Source: a virus
Virus record (IMG/VR): IMGVR_UViG_3300037083_000054
Location: 58,835 to 122,834 of that record
Length of the DNA stretch: 64,000 bases
Strand: one strand, 5' to 3'
This document shows positions 15,864 through 25,108 of the stretch, piece after piece (the first letter of the stretch is position 1; each line of letters begins with the position of its first letter). Under the pieces are notes generated by a model. It was given only the letters and a program-made list of their open reading frames with translations. It was not told the DNA's origin and did not search any database. Position numbers and translations under genes: made by a program.

Positions 15864-17322
15864 CTCTCATTCAATGAGTTCGTATGAGCAATTCTTGAAG
15901 CTCAAGTCCATTCCGAAATATGGCTGGGACGGACATGCGGCTGTCATTCCTGATGAATATGCGTCACTGTTCCATACGGACGCTCCGGTGATTCACAAGT
16001 CGGATTATGTGCCATCGGATTTTCTGTTTGACTATCAACGCGATATTGCGGCAATGGCCATCCAGAAGCAGAAGTTCTCGGTGTTTGCTGAGTGTGGTTT
16101 GGGAAAAACGCTAATTCTTATGGAAATGGCGAAGCATACGCACCGCATCGGCAACAAAACGCTAATTGTCTCGCCGCTGATGGTGGTGGATCAGACGCTC
16201 GGCGAGGCCGCGAAATTCTATCCGTCGCTTCCGATTGAACAAGTTCGATCTGCTAACTTGCAACAATGGCTTGATGCTCCAGTCACAGCTAAGACGCCAA
16301 TTGGCATTACGAACTATGAGTCGATTCGAGATGATTTATCAATCGGGAATGCAGGGGCACTCCTCTTGGATGAAAGTAGTTTACTGAAATCGGCCTACGG
16401 ATCGTGGGGCACTCGCTTAATCGAGATGGGCCGATGTCTTCATTGGAAGGCGTGCTTTACAGGAACACCAGCCCCGAATGATCAAATCGAATATGCGAAC
16501 CATTCGATCTTCATGAACCATAAGAAAACTGTGAACGAATTCTTGGCGTCCTATTTCATCAATCGCGGACAGACTTCCGAGCGTTGGGAGCTAAAACGAC
16601 ACGCGGTCAGTAAGTTTTACCGCGACTTATCTCACTGGTGCATTTTCCTCAATAACCCGGCAACGTATGGATGGAAAGACAACTGTTCAACAATCCCGCC
16701 CATCCATGTTCACATTGAGCAAATCGAATTGACCGACGAGCAGCGTAAATTGTCACAAAAGCTGACTGGAAACATTTTCGCTGGCAACATCGGCGGAATC
16801 GGGATGCGAGGAAAGCTGTCCCAAATCTCGAAGGGGAAAGGCGGAATTTCGACGAACAAGCCGCAGTTCATTCGCAATCTTGTCGATTCGTGGCCAGAAG
16901 AATCGACAATCATCTGGTGTCATTATAATGACGAGCAAAAGATCATGGAGAGAACCTTTCCAGAAGCCGCGTCGATTACCGGCGATACTCCCATTGAAGA
17001 TCGCATGCGACTGATCGCAGATTTCAAAGCGGGTCGCGTGAAACAATTAATCACGAAGGCAAAGATTCTTGGATTCGGCCAGAATCTTCAGATTGCCACG
17101 CGGCAAGTCTTCTCAGGAATTTCCGATAGTTACGAAATGTACTGGCAAGCAGTTAAGCGATCAAACCGCATTGGCTCAAAGCTCCCTCTCAATGTGCATA
17201 TTCCCGTGACTGAACTGGAGGAGCCAATGGTTCAGAATGTCTTGAGAAAGGCCAAGCGAATTCAGCGGGATACTGAGGAGCAAGAAAAGCTGTTTCGCGA
17301 AAAGCGATTCCAATTTTCGTGA
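15847..17322 (+). CDS. SNF2-family helicase
   Basis: A 491-residue protein from ATG 15847. Helicase motifs in order: FDYQRDIAAMA (Q-like), AECGLGKT (Walker A), LLLDESS (motif II, DESS), CFTGTPAPNDQ (III), and WQAVKRSNRIGSK (VI). This is the compact phage version of SNF2/DEAD-like helicases. It may act in replication, recombination or anti-restriction; no nuclease domain is seen. Starts inside the methyltransferase gene, so the two are probably co-translated. Confidence 0.8.
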   Translation: MKLRFDSHSMSSYEQFLKLKSIPKYGWDGHAAVIPDEYASLFHTDAPVIHKSDYVPSDFLFDYQRDIAAMAIQKQKFSVFAECGLGKTLILMEMAKHTHRIGNKTLIVSPLMVVDQTLGEAAKFYPSLPIEQVRSANLQQWLDAPVTAKTPIGITNYESIRDDLSIGNAGALLLDESSLLKSAYGSWGTRLIEMGRCLHWKACFTGTPAPNDQIEYANHSIFMNHKKTVNEFLASYFINRGQTSERWELKRHAVSKFYRDLSHWCIFLNNPATYGWKDNCSTIPPIHVHIEQIELTDEQRKLSQKLTGNIFAGNIGGIGMRGKLSQISKGKGGISTNKPQFIRNLVDSWPEESTIIWCHYNDEQKIMERTFPEAASITGDTPIEDRMRLIADFKAGRVKQLITKAKILGFGQNLQIATRQVFSGISDSYEMYWQAVKRSNRIGSKLPLNVHIPVTELEEPMVQNVLRKAKRIQRDTEEQEKLFREKRFQFS

Positions 17323-17379
17323 TCCGCACGCCATCAATTCACGTTCAGCAATCAGCCAGCGATTTTTTAGGGGAAAGTC

Positions 17380-18198
17380 ATGTCCACATTCGGCAATAGG
17401 TTTAATGAGTCGTCGCCGTTTCCTGATGGTCAACCGCATTTGATGATCGAGGAATTCGATGACGGATTGCCGGTCATCAAATGTCGCATCGTCTCCGGTG
17501 ACGACTTGATTCGCGTTGGGATGGCCGTCGATGTGTTTCGGCATCAGGGACGAAATCCGCTGTTGTCGATCTATTATCTGATGGGAAGCCGCATGGATCG
17601 GCGACTCTCTGATCAGGAGCCATATACCCTGAAGGTTGTTTGTAATTTCATTAATGCCTTGGATGTCCATGCCGTGCGTGTATTTGTTCCGCATTCGTCG
17701 GCCACATCGGATTTGTTAGGCAAGTTCCGCGACTGGAATCCAGAATATGAACGAGGATTCTATGAGCAAGGGATTTTGCAGTCTTGTGCCTTTACTCGTC
17801 TCTCATCAGCGACATCAATGTCACTCGTCTTCCCTGACGCGGGAGCAACGAAGCGATTTGTGAAAATGGGAATCGCCAATCTCTTTTCAGAGGCTCCAAT
17901 CGTCACGCTCTACAAGGATCGCGACGAACGCACAGGCAAGATTCACGGCACGAAATTGCTCAATGGCGAAGTTCGAAAACATTGCGTCATCGTCGATGAT
18001 CTGTGCGACGGTGGAGCGACATTCAAAGGGGCGGCGGAATGTTTGAAATCGCATGGAGCGGAGACAGTCAGTCTTGTCGTCGCTCATGGGGTCTTTTCAA
18101 AGGGCGAGTCGATTGACGGCATTGACTGCATCTCGACGAGCAATTCATTTTGCGAGCGAGAGAATCGTGATGGGTTTTATGTTCAGAAGGTATTTTGA
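17380..18198 (+). CDS. prs: Ribose-phosphate pyrophosphokinase (PRPP synthetase)
   Basis: A 272-residue protein, shorter than the ~310 of bacterial Prs. The PRPP-binding loop is clear: CVIVDDLCDGGATFKGAAEC. Upstream are LVFPDAGATKR and YKDRDERTGKIHG, corresponding to the catalytic region. It makes PRPP from ribose-5-phosphate and ATP. Fifteen bases further starts nicotinamide phosphoribosyltransferase, which consumes PRPP, so the pair forms a two-step module. AGGGGAAAG precedes the ATG as ribosome site. Confidence 0.85.
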   Translation: MSTFGNRFNESSPFPDGQPHLMIEEFDDGLPVIKCRIVSGDDLIRVGMAVDVFRHQGRNPLLSIYYLMGSRMDRRLSDQEPYTLKVVCNFINALDVHAVRVFVPHSSATSDLLGKFRDWNPEYERGFYEQGILQSCAFTRLSSATSMSLVFPDAGATKRFVKMGIANLFSEAPIVTLYKDRDERTGKIHGTKLLNGEVRKHCVIVDDLCDGGATFKGAAECLKSHGAETVSLVVAHGVFSKGESIDGIDCISTSNSFCERENRDGFYVQKVF

Positions 18199-18212
18199 TA
18201 AGGGCTGAATGA

Positions 18213-19739
18213 ATGTCGTTCAAGATGAATCCGCTTTTTGCGACGGATGCGTATAAAATTGGTCATCATTCGATGACGCCGACTGGCACGCAGTACATTT
18301 ACTCCAATCTCACACCCCGTAAATCGCGAGTGACGGGACAGAATGAAGTGGTCGTGTTCGGTCTTCAGTATTTCCTTCAGGAGTATCTGATTGACCGATT
18401 CAACGAAGAGTTCTTCTCTCGTCCGCTGGGCAAACTGATTGATGAGTATCAATCAACAATGGATTCCTACCTCGGATTCGGAGCGGTCACAACGGATCAT
18501 ATCGCCGCATTGCACGAGTTGGGCTATTTGCCGCTTCTCATCAAGTCCTTACCGGAAGGAACGCTCTGCCCGATCAAAGTGCCGATGCTGACGATCGTGA
18601 ATACGCATCCCGATTTCCCGTGGCTGACGAATTATCTCGAAACCATCATGTCAGCCTGTCTGTGGCAACCCTGCACGTCAGCAACCACGGCTTATCAGTT
18701 TCGAAAACGATTCGACAGAGCCTCCGAAGAATCAGGGCTTGACGTGTCGTTTAACAAATTCATGGGACATGATTTCTCGTTTCGCGGGATGTCGTCGCTC
18801 GAATCGGCGATGCTGTCGGGAGCGGGGCATCTGACGTCATTCGTTGGAACGGATACGATTCCCGCAGTCAAATTCATTGAGCGATATTATCCAGGTAACA
18901 ATGGATTGATCGGAGCGAGCGTATTTGCCACGGAGCACAGCATTGCGTGCCTGCTGTCAGACGACTTCGCTCGCAAGATTGTTCCGACAGGTGAGTCCGG
19001 AGAAAATCTCTTGGCTCGCGGAGAGATCGAGCATGTCCGCTATCTCATTACCGAAGTCTATCCGAAAGGAATCGTGTCGATCGTTTCGGATACATGGGAC
19101 TTCTGGTCTCTGATCACTGTCGGCATGAGAGAATTGCGTGGCGACATTCTCGCTCGTGACGGCAAAGTCGTGTCTCGCCCTGATAGCGGCGATCCCGTCA
19201 AAATCATTTGTGGTGACCGCGATGCGAAGATCGACTCTCCAGAGTTCAAAGGGGCGGTCGAATGCCTCTGGGACATCTTCGGCGGTTCATGGACGAACAA
19301 GGGATATCGAATGCTCGATCCTCATGTGGGAGCGATCTATGGCGATTCCATCAATCTCGAACGCCAAGATCAAATCATCAATGGCCTGATGAAGAAAGGA
19401 TTCGCTCCAGAAACAGTCCTTGGCATCGGATCGTACTCCTATCAGTTCGTGACTCGCGACACATTCGGATTCGCCATGAAAGCGACATGGGGCCAAGTGA
19501 ACGGCGAACCTCGCGAAATCTATAAAGATCCGAAAACCGACAAGGGCAGCGAAAAGAAATCCGCCAAAGGATTGTTGGCCGTCTATCTCGATGACTTTGG
19601 CAAGATGCGATTGTACGATCAATGCACGAGGCAACAGGAACGCGGCGGAATGTTGACGCCTGTTTTTGAAGACGGCAAGATCTTGCGTACAGACTCGTTG
19701 GCGGATATTCGGTATCGGTTGCATGGGGATAATTTCTGA
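18213..19739 (+). CDS. nadV: Nicotinamide phosphoribosyltransferase
   Basis: A 508-residue protein, full length for the family. Diagnostic segments: FATDAYKIGHHSM at the start, FMGHDFSFRGMSSLESAM, SFVGTDTIPA, VFATEHSIACL, SRPDSGDPVKI (phosphate binding) and GFAMKATW. It converts nicotinamide and PRPP to NMN. With the adjacent PRPP synthetase it can rebuild NAD+ precursors from the nicotinamide released by NAD-cleaving defences. NMN adenylyltransferase was not found in the window; the host enzyme or a gene elsewhere would be needed. Confidence 0.9.
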   Translation: MSFKMNPLFATDAYKIGHHSMTPTGTQYIYSNLTPRKSRVTGQNEVVVFGLQYFLQEYLIDRFNEEFFSRPLGKLIDEYQSTMDSYLGFGAVTTDHIAALHELGYLPLLIKSLPEGTLCPIKVPMLTIVNTHPDFPWLTNYLETIMSACLWQPCTSATTAYQFRKRFDRASEESGLDVSFNKFMGHDFSFRGMSSLESAMLSGAGHLTSFVGTDTIPAVKFIERYYPGNNGLIGASVFATEHSIACLLSDDFARKIVPTGESGENLLARGEIEHVRYLITEVYPKGIVSIVSDTWDFWSLITVGMRELRGDILARDGKVVSRPDSGDPVKIICGDRDAKIDSPEFKGAVECLWDIFGGSWTNKGYRMLDPHVGAIYGDSINLERQDQIINGLMKKGFAPETVLGIGSYSYQFVTRDTFGFAMKATWGQVNGEPREIYKDPKTDKGSEKKSAKGLLAVYLDDFGKMRLYDQCTRQQERGGMLTPVFEDGKILRTDSLADIRYRLHGDNF

Positions 19740-20095
19740 TGAGATCGAAACTTCATTCGCAGCTTGAACCTATGCGAGTTCAGTATCCGAAGTATGAATC
19801 GCCGATCGGCGCCGATTACGGGATGTTCGAGTGCTCCTATAAAGGCCAACGACTTCGAATGATGTCGAGCGGATCGACAAATGGCCAATGGGAGTATGTT
19901 TCTGTCTCGGCTCCCGACCGTTGTCCGACATGGGAAGAAATGTGCTTTGTGAAAGATCTGTTCTGGAGTGGCAGCGAAACGGTGATCCAGTTCCATCCGA
20001 AGAAATCGGAGTATGTGAACACTCACGAGAACTGTCTCCATTTATGGAAACGAGTCGGTGTTGACGAGAAGTTGCCGCCGCAGAATTTCGTTTAA
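19739..20095 (+). CDS. DUF7694-like phage protein
   Basis: 118 residues, starting within the preceding stop (TGATG). The core GQWEYVSVSAPDRCPTWEEM followed by CFVKDLFWSGSETVIQFH and LHLWKR resembles a small conserved phage protein family of unknown function. A later start at MRVQYPKYE is possible. Lies between NAD salvage and the MazG-like gene. Confidence 0.6.
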   Translation: MRSKLHSQLEPMRVQYPKYESPIGADYGMFECSYKGQRLRMMSSGSTNGQWEYVSVSAPDRCPTWEEMCFVKDLFWSGSETVIQFHPKKSEYVNTHENCLHLWKRVGVDEKLPPQNFV

Positions 20096-20110
20096 TTGAA
20101 AGATTATTGA

Positions 20111-20911
20111 ATGCCAACGAATTTCGAATTAGTCCGCGAGTTCCATGAAAAGTTCCATGTTGCGATTGAGGCCGAGCCAACGTTTCCGAGTCAGGCGATT
20201 CGCGACTTGCGGTTCGAATTGATTCAAGAGGAATTAGGTGAACTCGAAGTCGCTGATGGAAACGATGATCTGATCGAAGTGGCCGATGCGTTGACGGATC
20301 TTCTGTATGTCATCTACGGCATGGGGCACGCCTACGGAATCAATCTCGATGATTGCTTCCGAGAAGTGCATGCGTCGAATATGTCGAAACTTGGCCACGA
20401 CGGAAAGCCGATCTTGCGAGCGGACGGCAAGATTATGAAGGGGCCGAACTTTCGATTGCCGGACCTTCAGCGAGTTCTCTTTCATCCAATTCCGCCGTAT
20501 GTCGATCGAGACGAAAACGGCCAGATGTTTCTTGTCGATCCTGTCGGATTCGCAGTAGCAACGACGGTTGCAAAGCACAATTGCAAAAAGACACTGGAAC
20601 TGAACGCCGAGCGAGCGGAGCATTTCCGACAGCGTGCGATTGATCTTGGGAAAAGCAATGAGGAAGTGGTGGTCTTGATTGCCAATGCGGATGACAAATA
20701 TGGAGCGGATATTCTGCGTCTTGCGATGCCGGGTTATGACTTTCAGGCGATTCGTGATCGAGGCGAGGTTCCGTTCGGTCGCGGGCTATGTTCAAGGGAG
20801 GGAGTCCAAGACTTTCTCGAATTGATGGATGATGCGGCATTCCAAAAGCTTTCCAAATTTGATGGACTTGCAGTTGTTGTCGTTGATCATGGTGTGGCCG
20901 ATGTGTTTTGA
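20111..20911 (+). CDS. MazG-like pyrophosphohydrolase with extra C-terminal domain
   Basis: A 266-residue protein. Residues ~1-115 match the all-alpha NTP pyrophosphohydrolase fold: RFELIQEELGELEVADG supplies the E-x-x-E metal ligands and VADALTDLLYVIYGMG the E/D-x-x-D set, followed by REVHASNMSKLGHDGKP and PNFRLPDL. It likely hydrolyses a nucleoside triphosphate or phosphoribosyl nucleotide. Residues ~140-266 (FAVATTVAKHN, VEFGRG-like VPFGRGLCSREG) are a separate domain I do not recognise. Confidence 0.7.
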   Translation: MPTNFELVREFHEKFHVAIEAEPTFPSQAIRDLRFELIQEELGELEVADGNDDLIEVADALTDLLYVIYGMGHAYGINLDDCFREVHASNMSKLGHDGKPILRADGKIMKGPNFRLPDLQRVLFHPIPPYVDRDENGQMFLVDPVGFAVATTVAKHNCKKTLELNAERAEHFRQRAIDLGKSNEEVVVLIANADDKYGADILRLAMPGYDFQAIRDRGEVPFGRGLCSREGVQDFLELMDDAAFQKLSKFDGLAVVVVDHGVADVF

Positions 20912-20920
20912 AAGAGTGGG

Positions 20921-21622
20921 ATGATCAAATACGAAGATTCCGCTGGCTATAAACTAGAACGCGAAGTTCGCCAGCTGATGGATAAACGATTTGCCTCGTT
21001 CCAAGTTCAGGAACGATTGCGGAGCGGAATCTATCGCTCGTGGTACTGTGCCGAGCCGGGTCAGTGGGATTGTTCGTTCACGATCACAACAATTCCAGGT
21101 CGGTTGATTATGACTGGCGATTTGGGATCACTGATTGTCGAGCGATGTTACGACATGCTCCCGTGGTGTCGCGGCTCCTGCGAATCGACTGGATACTTCG
21201 CCGAGAAAGTTCCGCGAGAGATGCCGACAACCGAGTTCTCTGAGGATGTTCTCAGGGAATGGATTCAGGATGAGATTGAGGAGCTTGAAGAAGCTAAGGC
21301 TAGTTGGGATGAAGAATCTGATCCGACAGGAAATCATGTCGATGAGATAGCGTCCAAAATCGAACTGTTGCAGGAAACTCTCGAATGGGACATGGAAAAC
21401 GGGGAAGCCTATTTCGCCAGAAAACTCGAAGATGTCTGGCAAGGAAATGACTATCCAAACTGGCGCGTCTGGAAACGTCAATTCCTCGTGCAGCGAGAAG
21501 CGATTCGTTGGTTCGCGATGAACCATAGCGAACCAGAAATTAGAGATCCCGATCGCATTGAGCGATCAGCCGTTCGTGTTCCGGCATCTGAACACAAAAC
21601 AACAGAAGGAACCGAATTATGA
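20921..21622 (+). CDS. Conserved phage protein of unknown function
   Basis: 233 residues. The segment [20 protein letters not shown] followed by [12 protein letters not shown] and YFAEKVPRE resembles an uncharacterised protein found in many tailed phages. The second half is an acidic helical region ([19 protein letters not shown]). The stop overlaps the ATG of the DUF1559 gene (ATGA), which ties that gene to the phage operon. Confidence 0.6.
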   Translation: MIKYEDSAGYKLEREVRQLMDKRFASFQVQERLRSGIYRSWYCAEPGQWDCSFTITTIPGRLIMTGDLGSLIVERCYDMLPWCRGSCESTGYFAEKVPREMPTTEFSEDVLREWIQDEIEELEEAKASWDEESDPTGNHVDEIASKIELLQETLEWDMENGEAYFARKLEDVWQGNDYPNWRVWKRQFLVQREAIRWFAMNHSEPEIRDPDRIERSAVRVPASEHKTTEGTEL

Positions 21623-22746
21623 AGCAAACATCAGGTCACTCGAACCATCGGAAAGGATTCACGCTCATCGAGCTATTGGTGGTGATTTCGATCATCGCCG
21701 TTTTAGTCTCATTAGTCGCACCGGCGGTCCAGGCGGCACGGCGTGCGGCACGGCGAATCGAATGTCTCAACAACATGCGAAACGTGGCTCTGTCGATTCA
21801 GAATTTTTCCGTAGTGCAAAACGGAACATTGCCATCGCTCACGATGGATCTGCCCGACTTCAATGGTCAGCTGACTGTCTATGAAACATCGTGGGCCGTG
21901 CAATTGTTACCGGGACTCGATCAGTCGAATTTGTACAAAAGTCTGCGAAACAATGTGGTCGCGAGCGGAACAACAGGAGCGGGCATCTACTCGACGGCGG
22001 ATCTGATTTGGTTGCCGGTGTTTACGTGTCCGGAAGACAATGATTCCTATCGCCAAGTCGGCGGCTTGAGCTACGTCGTCAACTCGGGGTTTATTCCCGA
22101 TACGATTTGGGGCACGACCGAAGTCTATGCGTCTGGCGGACCATTCCTGCAACCGTATTTGATCGACTGGGACGCCAATGGTGTCTACTCACTCGATGGT
22201 GTGACGATGAACGGAACGCCTCCCCATTTGGATACCGCCGATCTGTCCATCCAGATCTCGACAGGTGTCTTCACGCGGCAAAATACCTACTACACGCCAA
22301 CGATTGACGCGTTGTCGATTGGAGACGGTTCAGGCAATACGCTGCTAGTGACGGAGAACGCGAATGCAGGGCCTTGGAATGCCAGTCGCGATTCCTTGAG
22401 CGGATATGGCGTGAATTATTTGGGATTCGGTTGTCGCATCCCGACCTCGTCGATGGTTCCGAGTCCCGCGTTATTCACCAGCACTTCGCTGCCATTGCAA
22501 ACGACTGCTGGATTTTCCAATGAGACGACCAATCCAGGATCTTACACAATCAATCGTAATCTTGCCGCCGCCGTCGGGACTGCACCTCGACCGAGTTCAT
22601 GGCACACAGGCGGCGTGAATGTGATGTTCGGTGATTCGCATGGTCAGTTTCTGAATGAGGGAATTGACCGACAGGTTTATGCGAAACTCTGCACGAGCAA
22701 TGGCGGGACGTTTGGTGAAACGACTTTGAACAATGCGAGTTACTGA
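21619..22746 (+). CDS. DUF1559 prepilin-like protein
   Basis: A 375-residue protein with the planctomycete hallmark layout: short basic N-terminus, type IV prepilin cleavage/methylation motif [19 protein letters not shown] with the conserved Glu at +5, then [19 protein letters not shown]. The C-terminus [20 protein letters not shown] matches the family's ending. Such proteins are expanded in Planctomycetota and probably form pseudopilus-like structures. Here it is embedded in a phage operon with ATGA overlap to the preceding gene and 3 bases to the next, so it is a stable phage gene rather than flanking host DNA. Confidence 0.85.
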   Translation: MKQTSGHSNHRKGFTLIELLVVISIIAVLVSLVAPAVQAARRAARRIECLNNMRNVALSIQNFSVVQNGTLPSLTMDLPDFNGQLTVYETSWAVQLLPGLDQSNLYKSLRNNVVASGTTGAGIYSTADLIWLPVFTCPEDNDSYRQVGGLSYVVNSGFIPDTIWGTTEVYASGGPFLQPYLIDWDANGVYSLDGVTMNGTPPHLDTADLSIQISTGVFTRQNTYYTPTIDALSIGDGSGNTLLVTENANAGPWNASRDSLSGYGVNYLGFGCRIPTSSMVPSPALFTSTSLPLQTTAGFSNETTNPGSYTINRNLAAAVGTAPRPSSWHTGGVNVMFGDSHGQFLNEGIDRQVYAKLCTSNGGTFGETTLNNASY

Positions 22747-22749
22747 ACC

Positions 22750-23034
22750 ATGAAATCAAAGCAAGTGCTCGACATTCCGATGGAAGAAAACGACGCTGGA
22801 GCGGAAACAATCCGTGGCTATTTAAAGGCGTTGCTGGCGAGTGTCTGGATCGAAGAGGAAGGATTCAGCGGTAAGCGGCCCTTCGGAAATAGTGGATGGA
22901 AAAACGATGTTTGCATCGCACTCGTGAAAGCGGGTGCTGTCGCAGGCAAGTTTGATCATAATGGTTATTTGGAGGAATGCGATCGGGAGAAAGCGGATCA
23001 GATTATTCTGGACGCCATCGAGGAGTTGCAATGA
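22750..23034 (+). CDS. Small hypothetical protein
   Basis: 94 residues, acidic, with KALLASVWIEEEGFSGKRPF and GWKNDVCIALVKAG; mixed helical pattern. Not recognised. Starts 3 bases after the DUF1559 stop and overlaps the next ATG. Confidence 0.55.
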   Translation: MKSKQVLDIPMEENDAGAETIRGYLKALLASVWIEEEGFSGKRPFGNSGWKNDVCIALVKAGAVAGKFDHNGYLEECDREKADQIILDAIEELQ

Positions 23035-23438
23035 ATCGACCGCCAAAACCGGAGTATATGTGCCCGCATTGCGGAGAGATCTTCAAAATGCGATCGGATG
23101 CTTTGATTCCGACGCATGATTTTCCCAAACCGTGCCGATCGGTTTGTCCAGGATCGGGTCAGTATCCTCGCAATCCAAAAACGGATCGCAGGCCGCTTTG
23201 GAAGGATGAGGAAAAAGAGGAATCGGAGATATTGCAAGACAACATTGCAATTCTTCGCAACTGGGCGATTGGAAATCCCGTTGAGGAAGTCCGTGCCGAA
23301 GCAGCGAAGGCCGGATGGACCTGTCGCGTTCGCAACGCCGATGGAAAGAGCATGATCGGAACGTGCGATTTCGTGACTAACCGTTTCAATGTGACTGTTG
23401 AAAATGGATTGATCGTTTCTGTCGATGGAATCGGGTAA
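23031..23438 (+). CDS. Zinc-finger-like small protein
   Basis: 135 residues from ATG 23031 (ATGA overlap). YMCPHCGEIF near the start, then TH and CRSVCPGSG give a probable treble Cys/His zinc site. The C-terminal half (WTCRVRNADGKSMIGTCDF) is strand-rich. Function unknown; last gene before the palindrome/promoter region at 23464-23551. Confidence 0.55.
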   Translation: MNRPPKPEYMCPHCGEIFKMRSDALIPTHDFPKPCRSVCPGSGQYPRNPKTDRRPLWKDEEKEESEILQDNIAILRNWAIGNPVEEVRAEAAKAGWTCRVRNADGKSMIGTCDFVTNRFNVTVENGLIVSVDGIG

Positions 23439-23463
23439 AATAACTGTACAACAACTGTACGAT

Positions 23464-23480
23464 AAATAAGCCGCTTATTT
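23464..23480. promoter_or_regulatory. AAATAAGC palindrome
   Basis: AAATAAGC-C-GCTTATTT, a perfect 8-bp inverted repeat with one-base centre. One of five related sites at block boundaries. A shared GGGAATTCCGAT-TTT follows this copy and the copy at 60392. Confidence 0.6.
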
Positions 23481-23520
23481 TATCAAGTTTGGGAATTCCG
23501 ATATTTTGTGGATTGATTCG

Positions 23521-23551
23521 TTGACGCGATACGATATCACAATTATGATAT
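23521..23551 (+). promoter_or_regulatory. Sigma70-type promoter with overlapping operator
   Basis: TTGACG (23521-23526), 17 bases, TATGAT (23544-23549). The near-palindrome ATATCACAATTATGATAT (23534-23551) covers the spacer end and the -10 box, so a bound dimer would block polymerase. The same arrangement occurs at 60549-60566. Confidence 0.65.
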
Positions 23552-23589
23552 AGTTGTGTTGAACGCAGTCCAAATCAGGAATCAAGCAA

Positions 23590-23856
23590 ATGTCTGTTTT
23601 TTACTTTGTCGCTGGCGAACAACTGATTCGTTCGGAGTCAATTTCCATTCTTGATGCCTGGATGCTGCTTGAGCAGCGAGCAAAGCATTGCTATCCCGTC
23701 GCTCGTGAGTTTAGAGAGTTACCAATAGCGGGGACAGATTGCGATGGCAATGTGCTTGCCACTCGATCATGGCAGGGATGGCACGATGCTGTTCTGGAAG
23801 ATACCTATGGAAGCAATTGGCGAGAAGTTCTAGATCACGCCTCATCCCTCATGTAA
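23590..23856 (+). CDS. Small hypothetical protein, first gene after the operator promoter
   Basis: 88 residues, MSVFYFVAGEQLIRSESISI. Not recognised; C-terminal part WQGWHDAVLEDTYGSNWREV is aromatic-rich. Leads a run of small early genes driven by the promoter at 23521. Early operator-controlled small phage genes are often host-takeover factors (inference). Confidence 0.5.
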   Translation: MSVFYFVAGEQLIRSESISILDAWMLLEQRAKHCYPVAREFRELPIAGTDCDGNVLATRSWQGWHDAVLEDTYGSNWREVLDHASSLM

Positions 23857-23868
23857 TAAGAATCAAAA

Positions 23869-24021
23869 ATGACGCCAGCACAAACCAAAGCCGCTCTGAA
23901 GCTCTATGTGGACTACAAAACGGACACTCGTGCGTATCGCGAAATCGCAGATGCTCTCGGCATTCCGACGACAGAATTGAATCGCCGAATGTGGCACGTC
24001 TCGCGAAATCGGAACTATTAA
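23869..24021 (+). CDS. Tiny helix-turn-helix-like protein
   Basis: 50 residues: RAYREIADALGIPTTELNRR is a good helix-turn-helix pattern, preceded by KAALKLYVDYKTD. Basic C-terminus (HVSRNRNY). It could be a small DNA-binding regulator. Too short to assign a family. Confidence 0.45.
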   Translation: MTPAQTKAALKLYVDYKTDTRAYREIADALGIPTTELNRRMWHVSRNRNY

Positions 24022-24036
24022 TCAGGAGCCATTGCA

Positions 24037-24234
24037 ATGTTGGCCACTATCAAGACGCTAAATCCTGTTCGTGCTCTCGTTCGCCGCAATCATCGCGACG
24101 AATTGATTCAGATTCCATCAGAGGCAAAGCAGCCCGAACTGCGGAAGCTGTATTCCGACCTGCGTCTCGGCGAGAGAGTCATTGTCAGTCGCCGCACGAA
24201 CAGTCCTTATTTGATCTTGGAAGGAAGGGCGTGA
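24037..24234 (+). CDS. Small basic protein
   Basis: 65 residues, with RKLYSDLRLGERVIVSRRTN and SPYLILEGRA; looks like a short strand-rich, basic domain. Its stop overlaps the next ATG. Unknown function. Confidence 0.45.
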   Translation: MLATIKTLNPVRALVRRNHRDELIQIPSEAKQPELRKLYSDLRLGERVIVSRRTNSPYLILEGRA

Positions 24235-24527
24235 TGCAATTTGTGCCTGTCGCCGGTTATCGCGATATCATCGACCATGCCTTTCAGGTTCAGCGAGATT
24301 ACTATGCTTGCGCGGGCGAAAACGAAAAACGTTTCTGGCTGGATCGGATGGAGCGAGCGGTCGCAGAATTGAAGTCCGTCGATTGCAAGCGGGCGAACGA
24401 GACCGATCGAACGCAGTATGCGAATGCGATTCGAACCAGCGATTTTATGATCCGGGAGATGCAGAAACGATTTCAATCGTTTGACGCTCTGCATCAAAAG
24501 CTGGCGTTTGCGGGGGAATGGAAATGA
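24234..24527 (+). CDS. Small helical protein
   Basis: 97 residues, from ATG 24234 coupled to the previous stop. MQFVPVAGYRDIIDHAFQVQ then long helices with many Arg and Glu (ERAVAELKSVDCKRANE). No domain recognised. Confidence 0.45.
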   Translation: MQFVPVAGYRDIIDHAFQVQRDYYACAGENEKRFWLDRMERAVAELKSVDCKRANETDRTQYANAIRTSDFMIREMQKRFQSFDALHQKLAFAGEWK

Positions 24528-24721
24528 TCGTTCGTGAAGTCTTAACGTCTGATCGTGAGTTGAATAATTTCGATTATTACAACGATGCGAAAGACACAAT
24601 TGCATGGTTGAAAATGATGCTCGTGCGATCTGATGACGTCGCACTTAAATTATCGAGAGACAGATGTCGACATTGCCTTGAAGTGATTGAACAGGGATGG
24701 AAGAATTTCCGATTATTTTAA
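24524..24721 (+). CDS. Small helical protein
   Basis: 65 residues from ATG 24524 (ATGA overlap; an ATG at 24518 adds two residues). MIVREVLTSDRELNNFDYYN and a helix CRHCLEVIEQGW. Unknown. Confidence 0.4.
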   Translation: MIVREVLTSDRELNNFDYYNDAKDTIAWLKMMLVRSDDVALKLSRDRCRHCLEVIEQGWKNFRLF

Positions 24722-24734
24722 AAGGAAACTCGTA

Positions 24735-25031
24735 ATGAATTCCGGCGAAGTAGCCTATATCGCTTACGAGAAGTATTTCGGTCGCACAGGTCGAGATTTT
24801 CACGACCCATCGACTCCCGAATCATTTCGGCAGGGTTGGCAACAATCGGCAGATGCGGTTGAAATTCCGCTGTTGATTGATATTCAAGAGTTGCGGGCCA
24901 AAATTGCGGAACTGGAAAAGAATCTCGTAGCGACACGGATCGCAACCCATCTCGCCGCTAATCATCACGTAATTTCCGATCTCGAAAGGCGATTACGAGA
25001 CGAAGAGGCGATTGACTGTCAGTCGACATAA
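24735..25031 (+). CDS. Small coiled-coil protein
   Basis: 98 residues from ATG 24735, with AAAGGA seven bases upstream. The second half (LRAKIAELEKNLVATRIATH) has clear heptads. The first half EKYFGRTGRDFHDPSTPESF is globular. Unknown function. Confidence 0.5.
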   Translation: MNSGEVAYIAYEKYFGRTGRDFHDPSTPESFRQGWQQSADAVEIPLLIDIQELRAKIAELEKNLVATRIATHLAANHHVISDLERRLRDEEAIDCQST

Positions 25032-25108
25032 AATACGGTTTCTCGTGATCCGTTCGCCAGTTTCTTGCGTTATCAAATCGGGACAATCAATTTCATGAGG
25101 GGAAAACA

